Positions 46,083 through 55,945 of a DNA stretch of 64,000 nt are shown here, one piece after another. The notes below the pieces were generated by a model. It was given only the letters and a program-made list of their open reading frames with translations, was not told the DNA's origin and did not search any database. The number at the start of each line of letters is the position of its first letter. Position 1 is the first letter of the stretch. Source of the stretch: Magnetococcales bacterium (lineage in GTDB: Bacteria; Pseudomonadota; Magnetococcia; Magnetococcales; JADFXB01); assembly GCA_015233935.1 (NCBI GenBank), contig JADFXB010000004.1:1-64000 (forward strand), given 5' to 3'. The position numbers and the translations under genes are program-made.

Positions 46083-48860
46083 TTATTGTGCCGTATGGGA
46101 AATACCGGATCGTTGGTTGCTCTGAAAGGCCAAGGCGACATGAATCGTCTGATAGGCTTCAGAACGATTGAGAGGTTTATTAAGTATATAGATACCAGGT
46201 GGGGTCCGCAGGGGAGCTGAAGAACGGTTTCCTTCACTGGCAACCAGAATAATGGGAATTTGTTGCTGCGGGGGGATGGCAGAGAGTTGACGTAAAATAA
46301 TTTCTTGATCATTCTCCCATTGATAACAATCAAGAAAAACCAAACGAAAGTTTGGGGCCGGGGTGAGGGAGAGATTGACCATGGCCTGCTGGCAATCGTC
46401 GGCCTCGGCGACCAGCAAGGACATGTTATTCAGGAGTTTTTTCAAAATCATGCGGTTTAAAGGATTGCGACCGGCAATGAGGACTGGCATGCCCGTCAAA
46501 TCCTCCTCCACTTGCACGGAAATCGGCAACGGGGTGGCAACTTGCTGATTGGGTAGGGCAAAGGGAATGACCACATGAAAGACACTCCCATCTCCCAGAA
46601 CGCTCTCCACCCAAATATGACCGTGCATCAATTCTGTCAAACGTTTGGCGATGAACAATCCCACCCCGGAGCCGCCAAATTGTCGGCTGGCAGAGGTGTT
46701 AACCTGGGTAAACAGGTCGAAAATGGCCGCCTTTTTTTCTGCAGGGATGCCGATCCCCGTATCTCTAACCTGAATGTGCAGGCGTCCTTCCTGTTGGGGG
46801 GATGCGTCATCCGGGCCAATAGCCAGGACAATGCTACCTTTTTCCGTAAATTTGACCGCATTACGCAACAGGTTGAGCATGATCTGCCGCAAGCGGAAGG
46901 CATCTCCCACCACTTCCACCGGGGTCAAGGGATCGATCTGGTGGCTGATGATCAAACCCTTCATCTTGGCTTGATCGGTCATGGTCACCACAGATTGAGC
47001 CACCACTTCATGAAGATGGAAGGTCCTGTTTTCCAGAGTGAATTCATCCGTATCCAGACGGGAAATATCCAAAAGATCGTTGATCAAACCAGAGAGTTGA
47101 TTGGTGCACTCTCCCAAATTTTTTAAATGTTTTTTCTGACTCTTGTTGAGAAATCCCAAATCTTCGTCCAACAGAAGATGGGTGATGCCGGTAATGCCGT
47201 TCAAAGGTGTGCGCAACTCGTGGGTAATGTTGGCGAGAAATTCATTTTTAACTTGATTGGCGGTTTCAGCCACATTTTTAGCCTCTTGCAAGGCATTTTC
47301 CATCTCGATACGGGGGGAGATATCCTCCTTGATGGCCAAATAGTGGCTGATATCTCCCTTGTCGTTACGCACGGCAGATATGGTATTGCTCTCCCAATAA
47401 TTGGAACCATCTTTGCGTTGATTGCGGAGGGTACCTGACCACACCTTGCCTCGTTGAATCGTCTCCCATAATTCGGCATAGGTGGTATCCGGGGTCTCGC
47501 CACTTTTGAGGAAACCGGATTTTTTACCCAGGGCCTCGTCGGCGGTATAACCGGTCAAATGGCTGAATTGGGGGTTGACATATTGAATGGTGCCGTTCAA
47601 ATCGGTAATCAAGACCGCTGCTGGATTTTGTTCCACTGCTTGGGAGAGTTTTTGCATCTCCTTTTCCACCGCCAGGCGTTCTTCCAACTCTTTTTTCAAA
47701 ACATTCTGGCCATGGTCGATCTCGGCCACCATCCGTTCAAATTGTTCCTGCAAAATTAAAAGTTCATCCCGAATATGGGAGGGCATGGGGGCACTGCGGA
47801 AGGTGGAGGGGGTGTACTCCATGATGCGCTTGGTCACCTGGCGAATGTTGCGTGCCACAAAACCCATCACCAGGAGACAGGTAAGGATTAAACTGATGGC
47901 TGAATAGGCGCGTTGGCGTCGTTCTGCCGATAAAATGGCGCGATTTAATCCTTCAAATTCCGCATTGGCCACCAGGGTGACCAGTTGCAGAAGCAAATCA
48001 GAGGAGCCATAGTCAAAGACGGAAGCCCCTGCCACCAAATATTGGGACTGTAATTGCTCCAGGGATTTGCCTTGTAATTCATGATTACTTTGATTGCAGG
48101 CGATGACGGTGGGATTTTCCCCTTCCAAAAGGGCGACGATACCGGAATAGGTTTGTGCCAGTCCCTGCGTGTCGGTGATGAAGGAATCATCCAGTGGGGC
48201 GGCCACCATGAGGGTGCCTTTCAGGCTGCCACGGGGATCCAGGATTATTTCTGAAGCAATCAGGTAAGGGCGTGAATCCACCCTGGTTAACAACGTTTGG
48301 TTGTGGCTCAACTGCTGCAATAAAAATGAAGGTTTTAAAAGGGTGGCAGGAGGCGGTACATGGGTGCCCTGATAGACCTCCCGCACCGTGCCATCCGGGC
48401 CGATGAGAAACACATATTTCAGGGGGACCACGCTTCTCATCATGGAGGCATTGGGCAACCAGGGGGGGAGACTGGTGTAGAGACGCAAATCCCCATCCGG
48501 TTGATCCTGCAAACGCAACAAATGGTCGATGAGGCGGGATTGGGCACTGAGCAGTTTGACCGCTTGATGATAACGGCGGATTTGGGAATCAAGGATGCGT
48601 CTGTTTTCCCGTGCTTTTTCTTCAACGGCCATTCGTTGGTAGGATTGAAAAAGTTCTTTGAGATGACGGGATTGCCAATAGTCCAGGATGGCCCAGATGA
48701 CTGCGCTGGCCACAAGGGTAGCCAACGCCATTTTCAACGTTAGAGGAAGGCGTTGCAACAGCGAAAAGAGGGGCGGTTGCGGGGAAGGCATTTTCGTTTT
48801 GGCGATGAAAGCCATCCTCCTTTGCAAGGTAATGGGGAGGATTTTCACCATCCTCCCCAT
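46083..48860 (-). CDS. Membrane hybrid histidine kinase (extracytoplasmic sensor, PAS, HisKA, HATPase, degenerate REC)
   Basis: PAS (LNGTIQYVNPQFSHLTGYTADE), NITHELRTPLNGITGITH, RQFGGSGVGLFIAKRLTELMHG, C-terminal VLIAGRNPLNRMILKKLL; start uncertain. Confidence 0.9.
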   Translation of the reverse strand: MGRMVKILPITLQRRMAFIAKTKMPSPQPPLFSLLQRLPLTLKMALATLVASAVIWAILDYWQSRHLKELFQSYQRMAVEEKARENRRILDSQIRRYHQAVKLLSAQSRLIDHLLRLQDQPDGDLRLYTSLPPWLPNASMMRSVVPLKYVFLIGPDGTVREVYQGTHVPPPATLLKPSFLLQQLSHNQTLLTRVDSRPYLIASEIILDPRGSLKGTLMVAAPLDDSFITDTQGLAQTYSGIVALLEGENPTVIACNQSNHELQGKSLEQLQSQYLVAGASVFDYGSSDLLLQLVTLVANAEFEGLNRAILSAERRQRAYSAISLILTCLLVMGFVARNIRQVTKRIMEYTPSTFRSAPMPSHIRDELLILQEQFERMVAEIDHGQNVLKKELEERLAVEKEMQKLSQAVEQNPAAVLITDLNGTIQYVNPQFSHLTGYTADEALGKKSGFLKSGETPDTTYAELWETIQRGKVWSGTLRNQRKDGSNYWESNTISAVRNDKGDISHYLAIKEDISPRIEMENALQEAKNVAETANQVKNEFLANITHELRTPLNGITGITHLLLDEDLGFLNKSQKKHLKNLGECTNQLSGLINDLLDISRLDTDEFTLENRTFHLHEVVAQSVVTMTDQAKMKGLIISHQIDPLTPVEVVGDAFRLRQIMLNLLRNAVKFTEKGSIVLAIGPDDASPQQEGRLHIQVRDTGIGIPAEKKAAIFDLFTQVNTSASRQFGGSGVGLFIAKRLTELMHGHIWVESVLGDGSVFHVVIPFALPNQQVATPLPISVQVEEDLTGMPVLIAGRNPLNRMILKKLLNNMSLLVAEADDCQQAMVNLSLTPAPNFRLVFLDCYQWENDQEIILRQLSAIPPQQQIPIILVASEGNRSSAPLRTPPGIYILNKPLNRSEAYQTIHVALAFQSNQRSGISHTAQ
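48832..48860 (-). promoter_or_regulatory. Perfect 11-bp stem hairpin at the HK start / downstream of the dynamin-like gene
   Basis: ATGGGGAGGAT-7 nt-ATCCTCCCCAT overlapping the first codons of ORF 46083-48860. Confidence 0.5.
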
Positions 48861-48887
48861 CGAACCATTTTAATAACTGTTGGTGGA

Positions 48888-50378
48888 TTACTCCACGTCC
48901 AGGGTAATTTTAGGGTTGCGGGAGTTTACCTTGCCAGAGGGGTTGGTAAACTGGTCGTTCAAATCTTGGACAAAGGTATCCGTATCCCGTAACACGGTGG
49001 CCACCCGTCGTTGGGAGCGTCCATTCCAGCCCATGGGAACCTTCTGGAGGAGAAAACGCCAACGGGATGTATTGGCGGCAAACCCCCGGGAGATCAACTC
49101 CAGGGAATCTTCTTCTTTGATTTCTTTATCCAGACGACTGCCCATCCAGCGGGAGACCAGCCGCCGGATACCGTAGTGGACGGTTCCCAAGCCCCACAGA
49201 GCAATCAGGATGGCCACAAAACTGATGATATGTCCGCTGCTGATGGCTTCAAAATTGCTTTCCAGCAACCCTTCCACCACTGGCCAGGGCCAGGTAAAGC
49301 CAAAGCCCATGGTGACGGTGGCAGCGATGGCTCCCACGGTTCCCAACAAAATGGCATCGCCGATCAAGACGGCCTTGCGCCAGCGTTGAATCAGTTCTTC
49401 CAGTTTGGGGACCACCCGATCTTGGATGTTGCGGGCGGTATGTTCCAAAACACCGATGATGCGATAGGCCCGTTCCACTTCCACCCGTTGCAAGCGCAAC
49501 ATGATATCCGACATATCCTCGTTGCGTTTGACCTGGTAGCGGGTGCGGACCGAGGCATCTTCCATGGGGTTGGCGGCATCTTCATTGTAAATCTGGTAGA
49601 AGCGACCGGCGGTGAGGCCCGACTGGGCCAAAGCACGCTGCCAGGCGGCCACCACATCCTCCAGATTGTCATCCCTGGCAGTGCAGTCGATCTGATTGAG
49701 GATGAAGAGAAACTTATTGGAATCAGGACGATTTATGGTGTTGGCCACCAGGTGGTCCAGGGTGTCGCGCATGGCTCCCGGTTCGGGATGGCGGGCATCG
49801 AAGAAGACCAGAACCAAGTCGGACAGATTCATGATATGGTCGGTGATGCGCAAGGTGGAGGTACGTTGGGCATCGGCATCGAAACCGGGGGAGTCGATGA
49901 TAATTTTTCCCCGCAAATTTTCCGACGGGCTGGTTTTCAATTGCAGATAGGCATCGATACGGCGACCTTCGCCTTCCACCACCGATTCAATCTGCTGGCT
50001 CATTTGATAGAAGGGAAAGCGGGGGTCTGCATCCAGGGCGATGCCGGGCAGGGTGTGGGCTTTGCCTTCGTTGCTGTAGCAGATGACTGTGAATTTATCA
50101 TCCACCGCCTGGTTGCCGGTGCGTTGCAGTTTTTGATCCAACAGGCTGTTGATAAAGGTAGATTTACCAGAAGAAAAGGTTCCCAGAATGGCAATCAGGG
50201 GCCACCAGGGTACGCGGGTGGCGAAGGATTCTTCCTCTGACAACAGCCCCATGCGATAGGCAACCCAGTCCAGGTCGCGGAAGGTTTGTACAATGCGAAG
50301 AAGAACCGGATTTTCCTGCTTGAGGTGTCTTTCCAGGCTGTAGAGTCGCCTTTCAATTTGATTGCTGGAACCGATCAT
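48888..50378 (-). CDS. Dynamin-family GTPase with C-terminal TM segments
   Basis: GTFSSGKSTFINSLL (G1), IIIDSPGFDAD (G3), LNQIDC (G4); hydrophobic segments near the C-terminus; ATG at 50378 preceded by GGAGA. Confidence 0.85.
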   Translation of the reverse strand: MIGSSNQIERRLYSLERHLKQENPVLLRIVQTFRDLDWVAYRMGLLSEEESFATRVPWWPLIAILGTFSSGKSTFINSLLDQKLQRTGNQAVDDKFTVICYSNEGKAHTLPGIALDADPRFPFYQMSQQIESVVEGEGRRIDAYLQLKTSPSENLRGKIIIDSPGFDADAQRTSTLRITDHIMNLSDLVLVFFDARHPEPGAMRDTLDHLVANTINRPDSNKFLFILNQIDCTARDDNLEDVVAAWQRALAQSGLTAGRFYQIYNEDAANPMEDASVRTRYQVKRNEDMSDIMLRLQRVEVERAYRIIGVLEHTARNIQDRVVPKLEELIQRWRKAVLIGDAILLGTVGAIAATVTMGFGFTWPWPVVEGLLESNFEAISSGHIISFVAILIALWGLGTVHYGIRRLVSRWMGSRLDKEIKEEDSLELISRGFAANTSRWRFLLQKVPMGWNGRSQRRVATVLRDTDTFVQDLNDQFTNPSGKVNSRNPKITLDVE

Positions 50379-50732
50379 GGACAAGTCTCCGAGGGATAAT
50401 CTGCAACGGTCTGTGGTTCGGGAATGGACCGACGAGGCCGATTGAATTGCCGCGTCCTGCATGCAGATCTGAGTTATACGCGAACTCTCCCATGGGGGGA
50501 AGAGGTGCTCTTCGTTTGCTTGTCAAATTCACCGTATCTCCTTGGGACAACAAGATAAATATAAATTTTATTATTGATAGATCAAAATGATGCGACGATT
50601 TTTTTCTAAGATCAGCTGGACGCTCTCGGCAGTGTGCAATTTGCATGGTTTCCATGGGGGGAGTGTGCAGAATTCAATGGGAAACAAAGGATGGGGCCTG
50701 TGTAATGGTATGAAAAAAAACAATAAATTTTA

Positions 50733-50748
50733 TGGCATTCTCTTTGCG
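50733..50748 (+). promoter_or_regulatory. Sigma-54 (-24/-12) promoter of motAB
   Basis: TGGCATTCTCTTTGCG: GG-N10-GC, 65 nt upstream of the motA ATG. Confidence 0.7.
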
Positions 50749-50812
50749 GATAGAAATCCACGTTTTTTGTCTAGGGGGTGGGATCATCATAGGGTGGTAA
50801 GGAGAATCATCG

Positions 50813-51559
50813 ATGGATGTGGCAACAATTATTGGCTTTGTATTGGCCATGCTGGTGTTGTTGGGAACCACGGGAGGCAAGGTAGCCTTGTTTGTCAGCG
50901 TGCATGCGGTGATCGTGGTGTTTGGTGGACTCATTGCAGCAACCTTCATCAAGTTCAACATGAAGGATATTTTTAATGTGGTGGGTATCATCTCCAAGGT
51001 ATTCATTCCCCCCAAGGATCATCCCCATAAAATTATCAGTGAACTGGTAGACATGGCCAACATTGCCCGCAAGGATGGCATCCTGGCCTTGGAAAAGGTT
51101 AAAACCGACAATGCCTTCATGCAGAGTGCCATCAACCATTCGGTGGATGGCATGGACCCGGAGACCCTGCGGGAAATTCTTACCAAGGATATCGAATATC
51201 TGGCGGAACGTCACAAGGTGGGTATCATCATGTTCGACAGTATGGGGGAGGCGGCTCCCGCCATGGGCATGGTGGGAACCCTCTTTGGTATGGTGGAAAT
51301 GTTGGCCAATATGAACGACCCGGCCTCCATTGGCCCGGCCATGGCCACCGCACTGCTGGCGACGACTTACGGAGCGGTGGTGGCCAACCTGTTGACCATT
51401 CCCATGGCCATTAAGCTGCACCATTACAGTAAGGAGGAGCAGATTATCCGACAGTTGATCATGGATGGAATTATCGGCATTCAGAAGGGGGTGAACCCGC
51501 GTATTCTGGAAACCATGCTTTATGCAGTGTTGTCAGCCAAGCATCGTCAGCACAGTTGA
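50813..51559 (+). CDS. motA: Flagellar motor stator protein MotA
   Basis: MotA/TolQ/ExbB topology; GEAAPAMGMVGTLFGMVEMLANMNDPASIGPAMATALLATTYGAVVANL. Confidence 0.95.
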   Translation: MDVATIIGFVLAMLVLLGTTGGKVALFVSVHAVIVVFGGLIAATFIKFNMKDIFNVVGIISKVFIPPKDHPHKIISELVDMANIARKDGILALEKVKTDNAFMQSAINHSVDGMDPETLREILTKDIEYLAERHKVGIIMFDSMGEAAPAMGMVGTLFGMVEMLANMNDPASIGPAMATALLATTYGAVVANLLTIPMAIKLHHYSKEEQIIRQLIMDGIIGIQKGVNPRILETMLYAVLSAKHRQHS

Positions 51560-51581
51560 TTGTTGAGCAAGGAGAGGATGC

Positions 51582-52307
51582 ATGGCCAAAAAATGTCCGG
51601 AGTGTCGTAAGGGAACCCCGTTGTGGATGGTGTCGTGGGCGGACATGGTGACCCTGCTCATGTGCTTTTTTATCGTGATTGTGGCCTTTTCCAGCACCCA
51701 GGCGGCCAAGTTTAAGGAGATGGCCGGTTCCATGAAGGATGCTTTTGGGGTGGCCCAGAGTTCCACCATTTCGCCGGTGATCAGTGGTCCCAACATTGTG
51801 GGGACCGCCTTTCAGCAACAGGTGGTTTTGTTGCACATGATGGAAAAATTTCGTATTGCCATGAGTCGGCAGATTGACAATGGGGATGCGGAAATCCTTG
51901 AGGTGGAGCAGGGTTTTCTCATGGTGTTCAAGGGTGAGAAAATTATCAATGTTTATGGAGAATTAGCCGCTTCTGCCAAAGCCACGTTGGAACATGTGTC
52001 CACCATCATCGCCCCCATGCCCAACATGGTGCATGTACGCACCTTTTGGAGTGAGAGTCCCATTATGGTGGATGGCAAAAAGGCTTCTGCCTGGATGTCA
52101 GCCGCCTATAAAAATGCCAAAGTCGTGGAATATCTCGTGGATAAAACAGGCATCGATCCCAACAGGCTGTTGGGTATGACCATGCAGGATAATCCTGAGA
52201 ATAAAAGCGTTGAGGGTAAGATCAAGGGCGAGGATCGCTTGGAAATCCTCATCTCCCGGGAAACCCCTGGAATTTATGGCGAGGGTGGGGAAAATGAGGG
52301 GCGGTGA
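51582..52307 (+). CDS. motB: Flagellar motor protein MotB, divergent C-terminal region
   Basis: TPLWMVSWADMVTLLMCFFIVIVAFSS TM with conserved Asp; C-terminal OmpA-like region; directly follows motA. Confidence 0.9.
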   Translation: MAKKCPECRKGTPLWMVSWADMVTLLMCFFIVIVAFSSTQAAKFKEMAGSMKDAFGVAQSSTISPVISGPNIVGTAFQQQVVLLHMMEKFRIAMSRQIDNGDAEILEVEQGFLMVFKGEKIINVYGELAASAKATLEHVSTIIAPMPNMVHVRTFWSESPIMVDGKKASAWMSAAYKNAKVVEYLVDKTGIDPNRLLGMTMQDNPENKSVEGKIKGEDRLEILISRETPGIYGEGGENEGR

Positions 52308-52320
52308 GCCAGGGAAAACG

Positions 52321-52348
52321 TTGGCGTTTAAGGTGAGTTAAACGCCAA
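52321..52348. terminator. Perfect 11-bp hairpin between motB and convergent small ORF
   Basis: TTGGCGTTTAA-GGTGAG-TTAAACGCCAA; no T-tract. Confidence 0.5.
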
Positions 52349-52395
52349 TCCGTTGTAGTTTATGATCCACAAAAGCCCTTTCCATGGCAGCCTAG

Positions 52396-52584
52396 TTACA
52401 AAATCGGCCCAATAAAACGGCCTGCCAAGCTGACAACCCCCATGAGCAGGAGAACCAGGAGCAGGACCAGGGCACCCTGGCTGAGGGAGCGCAACAGGTT
52501 GCGGTTGCCAGTCATAAGATAAATGGCAAAGGCCGCCGTCACATAACAAACGGCCAACACCGCAATCAGGCGCAAAATCAACAT
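52396..52584 (-). CDS. Small membrane protein (62 aa, two predicted TM)
   Basis: MLILRLIAVLAVCYVTAAFAIYLMTGNRNLLRSLSQGALVLLLVLLLMGVVSLAGRFIGPIL; directly downstream of folD. Confidence 0.6.
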   Translation of the reverse strand: MLILRLIAVLAVCYVTAAFAIYLMTGNRNLLRSLSQGALVLLLVLLLMGVVSLAGRFIGPIL

Positions 52585-52599
52585 GATTTCCTACTCCTG

Positions 52600-53463
52600 T
52601 CAGGGGATTAAATGATGGCGGCGTTTGGCCCCTTCCACCGTATTTTTTAACAACATGGCAATGGTCATGGGTCCCACACCACCAGGAACCGGGGTGATGG
52701 CCGAAGCACGGGTGAGGGCACTGGCAAAATCCACATCTCCGCAAAGGGTGCCATCTTCCAAACGGTTGATGCCCACATCGATGACCACGGCCCCCTCTTT
52801 CAACCACTCCCCTTTCACCATCTTGGCCTTGCCCACCGCAGCAATGACAATATCCGCCTGGCCGATCACCTCTGCCAGATCGGGGGTGCGGGAGTGGCAA
52901 ATGGTCACTGTGGCGTGGGCTGCCAAGAGCATGAAGGCAACCGGTTTGCCCACAATGTTGGAGCGTCCCACCACCACCGCCTTTTTACCGGCAAGTTGAA
53001 CCCCCGAATGATGCAATAATTCCATCACCCCCCAGGGGGTGCAGGGTTGGAAGGTGGGAGAGCCAATCACCAGGCGTCCCATGTTATAAGGATGAAAGCC
53101 ATCCGCATCCTTGTTCGGGGAGATGAGATCCAGTACCTTTTTTTCTTCAATGCCTTTGGGTAGCGGCAGTTGCACCAGGATACCATGCACGGCATCATCC
53201 TGGTTGAGGCTCTGGATGAGTTCCAACAGTTGGGCTTCACTGGTGGTGGCAGGCAGGTCATGGGCGAAGGAGGCCACCCCCACCTCTTCACAGGCCCGCC
53301 TTTTATTGCGGACGTAAACTTTGGAGGCTGGATCCTCCCCTACCTGAATCACGGCCAGGCCAGGATGGATATTATGATTTTCTTTGAGCAGCGCGACTTC
53401 CGCTTTGAGGGAGGTGCGTATATTCTGTGCTACGGCTTTGCCGTCAATGATGTGAGCCGCCAT
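52600..53463 (-). CDS. folD: Bifunctional methylenetetrahydrofolate dehydrogenase/cyclohydrolase FolD
   Basis: [70 protein letters not shown]. Confidence 0.97.
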   Translation of the reverse strand: MAAHIIDGKAVAQNIRTSLKAEVALLKENHNIHPGLAVIQVGEDPASKVYVRNKRRACEEVGVASFAHDLPATTSEAQLLELIQSLNQDDAVHGILVQLPLPKGIEEKKVLDLISPNKDADGFHPYNMGRLVIGSPTFQPCTPWGVMELLHHSGVQLAGKKAVVVGRSNIVGKPVAFMLLAAHATVTICHSRTPDLAEVIGQADIVIAAVGKAKMVKGEWLKEGAVVIDVGINRLEDGTLCGDVDFASALTRASAITPVPGGVGPMTIAMLLKNTVEGAKRRHHLIP

Positions 53464-53519
53464 GGTTCCTCGCGGTAAGAGTAGGGGTCAATGGATGGGC
53501 AGTATTATGGGATGAATTC

Positions 53520-54359
53520 ATGGCACTGGCAATGAACAAGCTGTCATCATGGGGTTGGCGCATGGGGGTGATCCTCATGGTTTGCCATGCCCTGGGGGCA
53601 GGGGCTGAAGAGATGGAGCGGGATGTGAAAGCCCGCCCGCCCCATGAATGGGGGTACAGCGGTACCCGAGGCCCCGACCATTGGGGGGAGATGGGCTTTC
53701 CTTTGTGTATCCAGGGACGCAAGCAGTCACCGGTGGATTTTGCCGTTAACCGCAAATCCATTCAACTGGACCTGGAAATGGACTATCGCAGCTCCCTGTT
53801 GCGGGTACTCAATACCGGTCGCGCCATCAAAGTCATTTATGAGCCGGGGAGCACTGTCAAGTATGGGGATCGGCGATATGAGCTGACCCAATTTCAATTT
53901 CATACCCCCAGTGAACATACCTTGGGGGGACGGACCTATCCCATGGAGATCCAATTTCTCCATCGGGCGGTGGATGGAAAGCTGTTGCAGTTGGCCGTAT
54001 TCGCCACCGAGGGGGAGCAGGCGGTCAATGGCACCGTGGATGCATTGTTCAGTGCCCTGCCCATGAAGGTGGATATGGAATTGATCGGCAATTTTTATCT
54101 CAATGCCGCCGATTTATTGCCCCGTGAGCTTACCGCCTTTTTCTATGTGGGTTCCCTCACCACCCCACCTTGTACCGAGGGGGTGGCCTGGTTCGTCTAT
54201 AAGGAGCCACTGCATCTGCCAGCCGGGTTGATCTCCCGCATGGCCAGTTTATTGGGACGCAACACCCGGCCCATTCAGAAAATTTTGATCGACAAACCGC
54301 CGGAAACCAAAGGTAAAAAGGGCGAGACATCCAAAAAATCACCCGCTGGTGTTCGTTGA
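53520..54359 (+). CDS. Alpha-class carbonic anhydrase with signal peptide
   Basis: QSPVDF, FQFHTPSEHTLGGRTYPMEIQFLHR zinc histidines, YVGSLTTPPCTEGVAWFV. Confidence 0.96.
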   Translation: MALAMNKLSSWGWRMGVILMVCHALGAGAEEMERDVKARPPHEWGYSGTRGPDHWGEMGFPLCIQGRKQSPVDFAVNRKSIQLDLEMDYRSSLLRVLNTGRAIKVIYEPGSTVKYGDRRYELTQFQFHTPSEHTLGGRTYPMEIQFLHRAVDGKLLQLAVFATEGEQAVNGTVDALFSALPMKVDMELIGNFYLNAADLLPRELTAFFYVGSLTTPPCTEGVAWFVYKEPLHLPAGLISRMASLLGRNTRPIQKILIDKPPETKGKKGETSKKSPAGVR

Positions 54360-54376
54360 ACTTGGGAGCAAAGGTG

Positions 54377-55627
54377 ATGAAGCGGCTTCTCATGGTGGCC
54401 TTCCATTTTCCCCCCATGGGAGGGGCCAGTGGCAGCCATCGCAGTGTGGGATTTGCCCGCCATTTGCCCGAATTTGGCTGGCACCCGGTGGTCTTGACCG
54501 CCCACCCCATGGCCTATCCCCTGTTGGATAGGGAAGCTCCCATGCCCCCTTGTCCGATTCACCGGGCATGGGCTTTGGACAGCAGTCGTCATTTGGCCAT
54601 TCAGGGACGCTATTTTCGCCTTACCGCTTTGCCCGACCGTTGGACCTCCTGGCGTCTGGCGGCCATTCCGTTGGGCATGGAGCTGATTCGCCGCTATCGT
54701 CCGCAAGCCATTTGGTCCACCTATCCGCTGGCCAGCAGCCATTGTATTGCTCGTACCCTGAGTCGTTGGTCTGGTCTGCCCTGGGTGGCGGACTTTCGGG
54801 ATCCCATGTGTTCGCCTCGCTATCCTGCGGATCCCTTCATGCGTGATTATCTTTCCCGACTGGAAGAGGATTGCATTACCCGTTGTCAAAGGGTGGTCAC
54901 CGTCACCCCGGAAATGGCCCAACTGCAACAGGAGCGTCTTCCCCATTTACCGGACCATCATTGGCAGGTGGTGGAAAATGGTTGGGATGAGTGGCCTGGA
55001 ATGGGAGAGGTTTGTCCTCCTCCTCTTACCCCGGAGCGTCCTTTGGTATTGCTCCATAGTGGCACCCTCTATCCAGGGGAGGGGGAGCGTTCCCCCCTTC
55101 TTCTTTTGCAGCTTTTTGCCCAATTGCGGCATCTCGGGAAAATTCGGGGTCAGAATTCGGCAGGTGGGGGGATTCCCATTTGTCTCACCTTTCGTGCCTC
55201 TGGTCAGGATAGCTGGTTGCAGCAGCAGGTGGTTGGCTTGGGTCTTCAGGATTTGGTGGTGATTGCTCCGCCCATTTCGCGTCAGCTTGCTTTAGAGGAA
55301 ATGGGGCGGGCAGATGGTTTGCTCCTCTTGCAGGGGGAGGGGTTTAATCCCCAGGTTCCTGCCAAGGTTTATGAATATATGCAAACCGGCAGGCCCATTC
55401 TTGCTTTTGTCCATCCCCAGGGAGCCACGGCCCGTTTATTAATGGAGGTTGGAATAGAACAATTATTTTGTTTACAAGGCGGCGAAAAATTACTGGAAAG
55501 AATAGAATTATTTTTATATGATACCAGCCGCAATCGGGTTCGGGGGCCTTCATTGTCCGCCATCCAGCCCTTCTCCCGCCGTCAACGCACGGCTTGTTTG
55601 GCTGATTTACTTGATCAAACAAGCTAA
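54377..55627 (+). CDS. Glycosyltransferase family 4-like
   Basis: RLLMVAFHFPPMGGASGSHRSVGFARHLPEFGWHPVVLTA; VADFRDP; C-terminal VPAKVYEYMQTGRPILAF; ATG at 54377 with SD. Confidence 0.88.
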   Translation: MKRLLMVAFHFPPMGGASGSHRSVGFARHLPEFGWHPVVLTAHPMAYPLLDREAPMPPCPIHRAWALDSSRHLAIQGRYFRLTALPDRWTSWRLAAIPLGMELIRRYRPQAIWSTYPLASSHCIARTLSRWSGLPWVADFRDPMCSPRYPADPFMRDYLSRLEEDCITRCQRVVTVTPEMAQLQQERLPHLPDHHWQVVENGWDEWPGMGEVCPPPLTPERPLVLLHSGTLYPGEGERSPLLLLQLFAQLRHLGKIRGQNSAGGGIPICLTFRASGQDSWLQQQVVGLGLQDLVVIAPPISRQLALEEMGRADGLLLLQGEGFNPQVPAKVYEYMQTGRPILAFVHPQGATARLLMEVGIEQLFCLQGGEKLLERIELFLYDTSRNRVRGPSLSAIQPFSRRQRTACLADLLDQTS

Positions 55628-55945
55628 AACCCGCAGTAATAAACACATCTCCCTCTTGATCGAGTTGTTCCTTCGCATCTTTTTTGCAAGGTATCATTTT
55701 CCTCTTGAATCATTCATCGGCCTCATGTATGTTCATAACTTGATCTGGGGTTCCAGACAACATTCCTATGATATCGAAACGTTAGATATTTATTTTGACG
55801 TGAAATTACTGTGGAATAAGCCGCTTTATGGCTTTCCTCTAACGTTCTGGATCATACGATTGCAGTTTAGGCCCTATTTCGATCAATGACCGACCACGCA
55901 AGAGTCGGGATAGAATTCATTGTGATGGTTATTCGTGGAGGATAT

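Noticed and set aside
49011-50240. 409-aa plus-strand ORF
   Set aside because: Entirely antisense to the dynamin-like GTPase gene, which has clear motifs.
50574-50585. TTGATAGATCAA resembling an FNR box
   Set aside because: Half-site spacing is 2 nt instead of the 4 nt in TTGAT-N4-ATCAA.
55518-55889. 123-aa ORF downstream of the GT4 gene
   Set aside because: Overlaps the GT4 3' end out of frame, then an AT-rich intergenic region with inverted repeats; no recognisable family.
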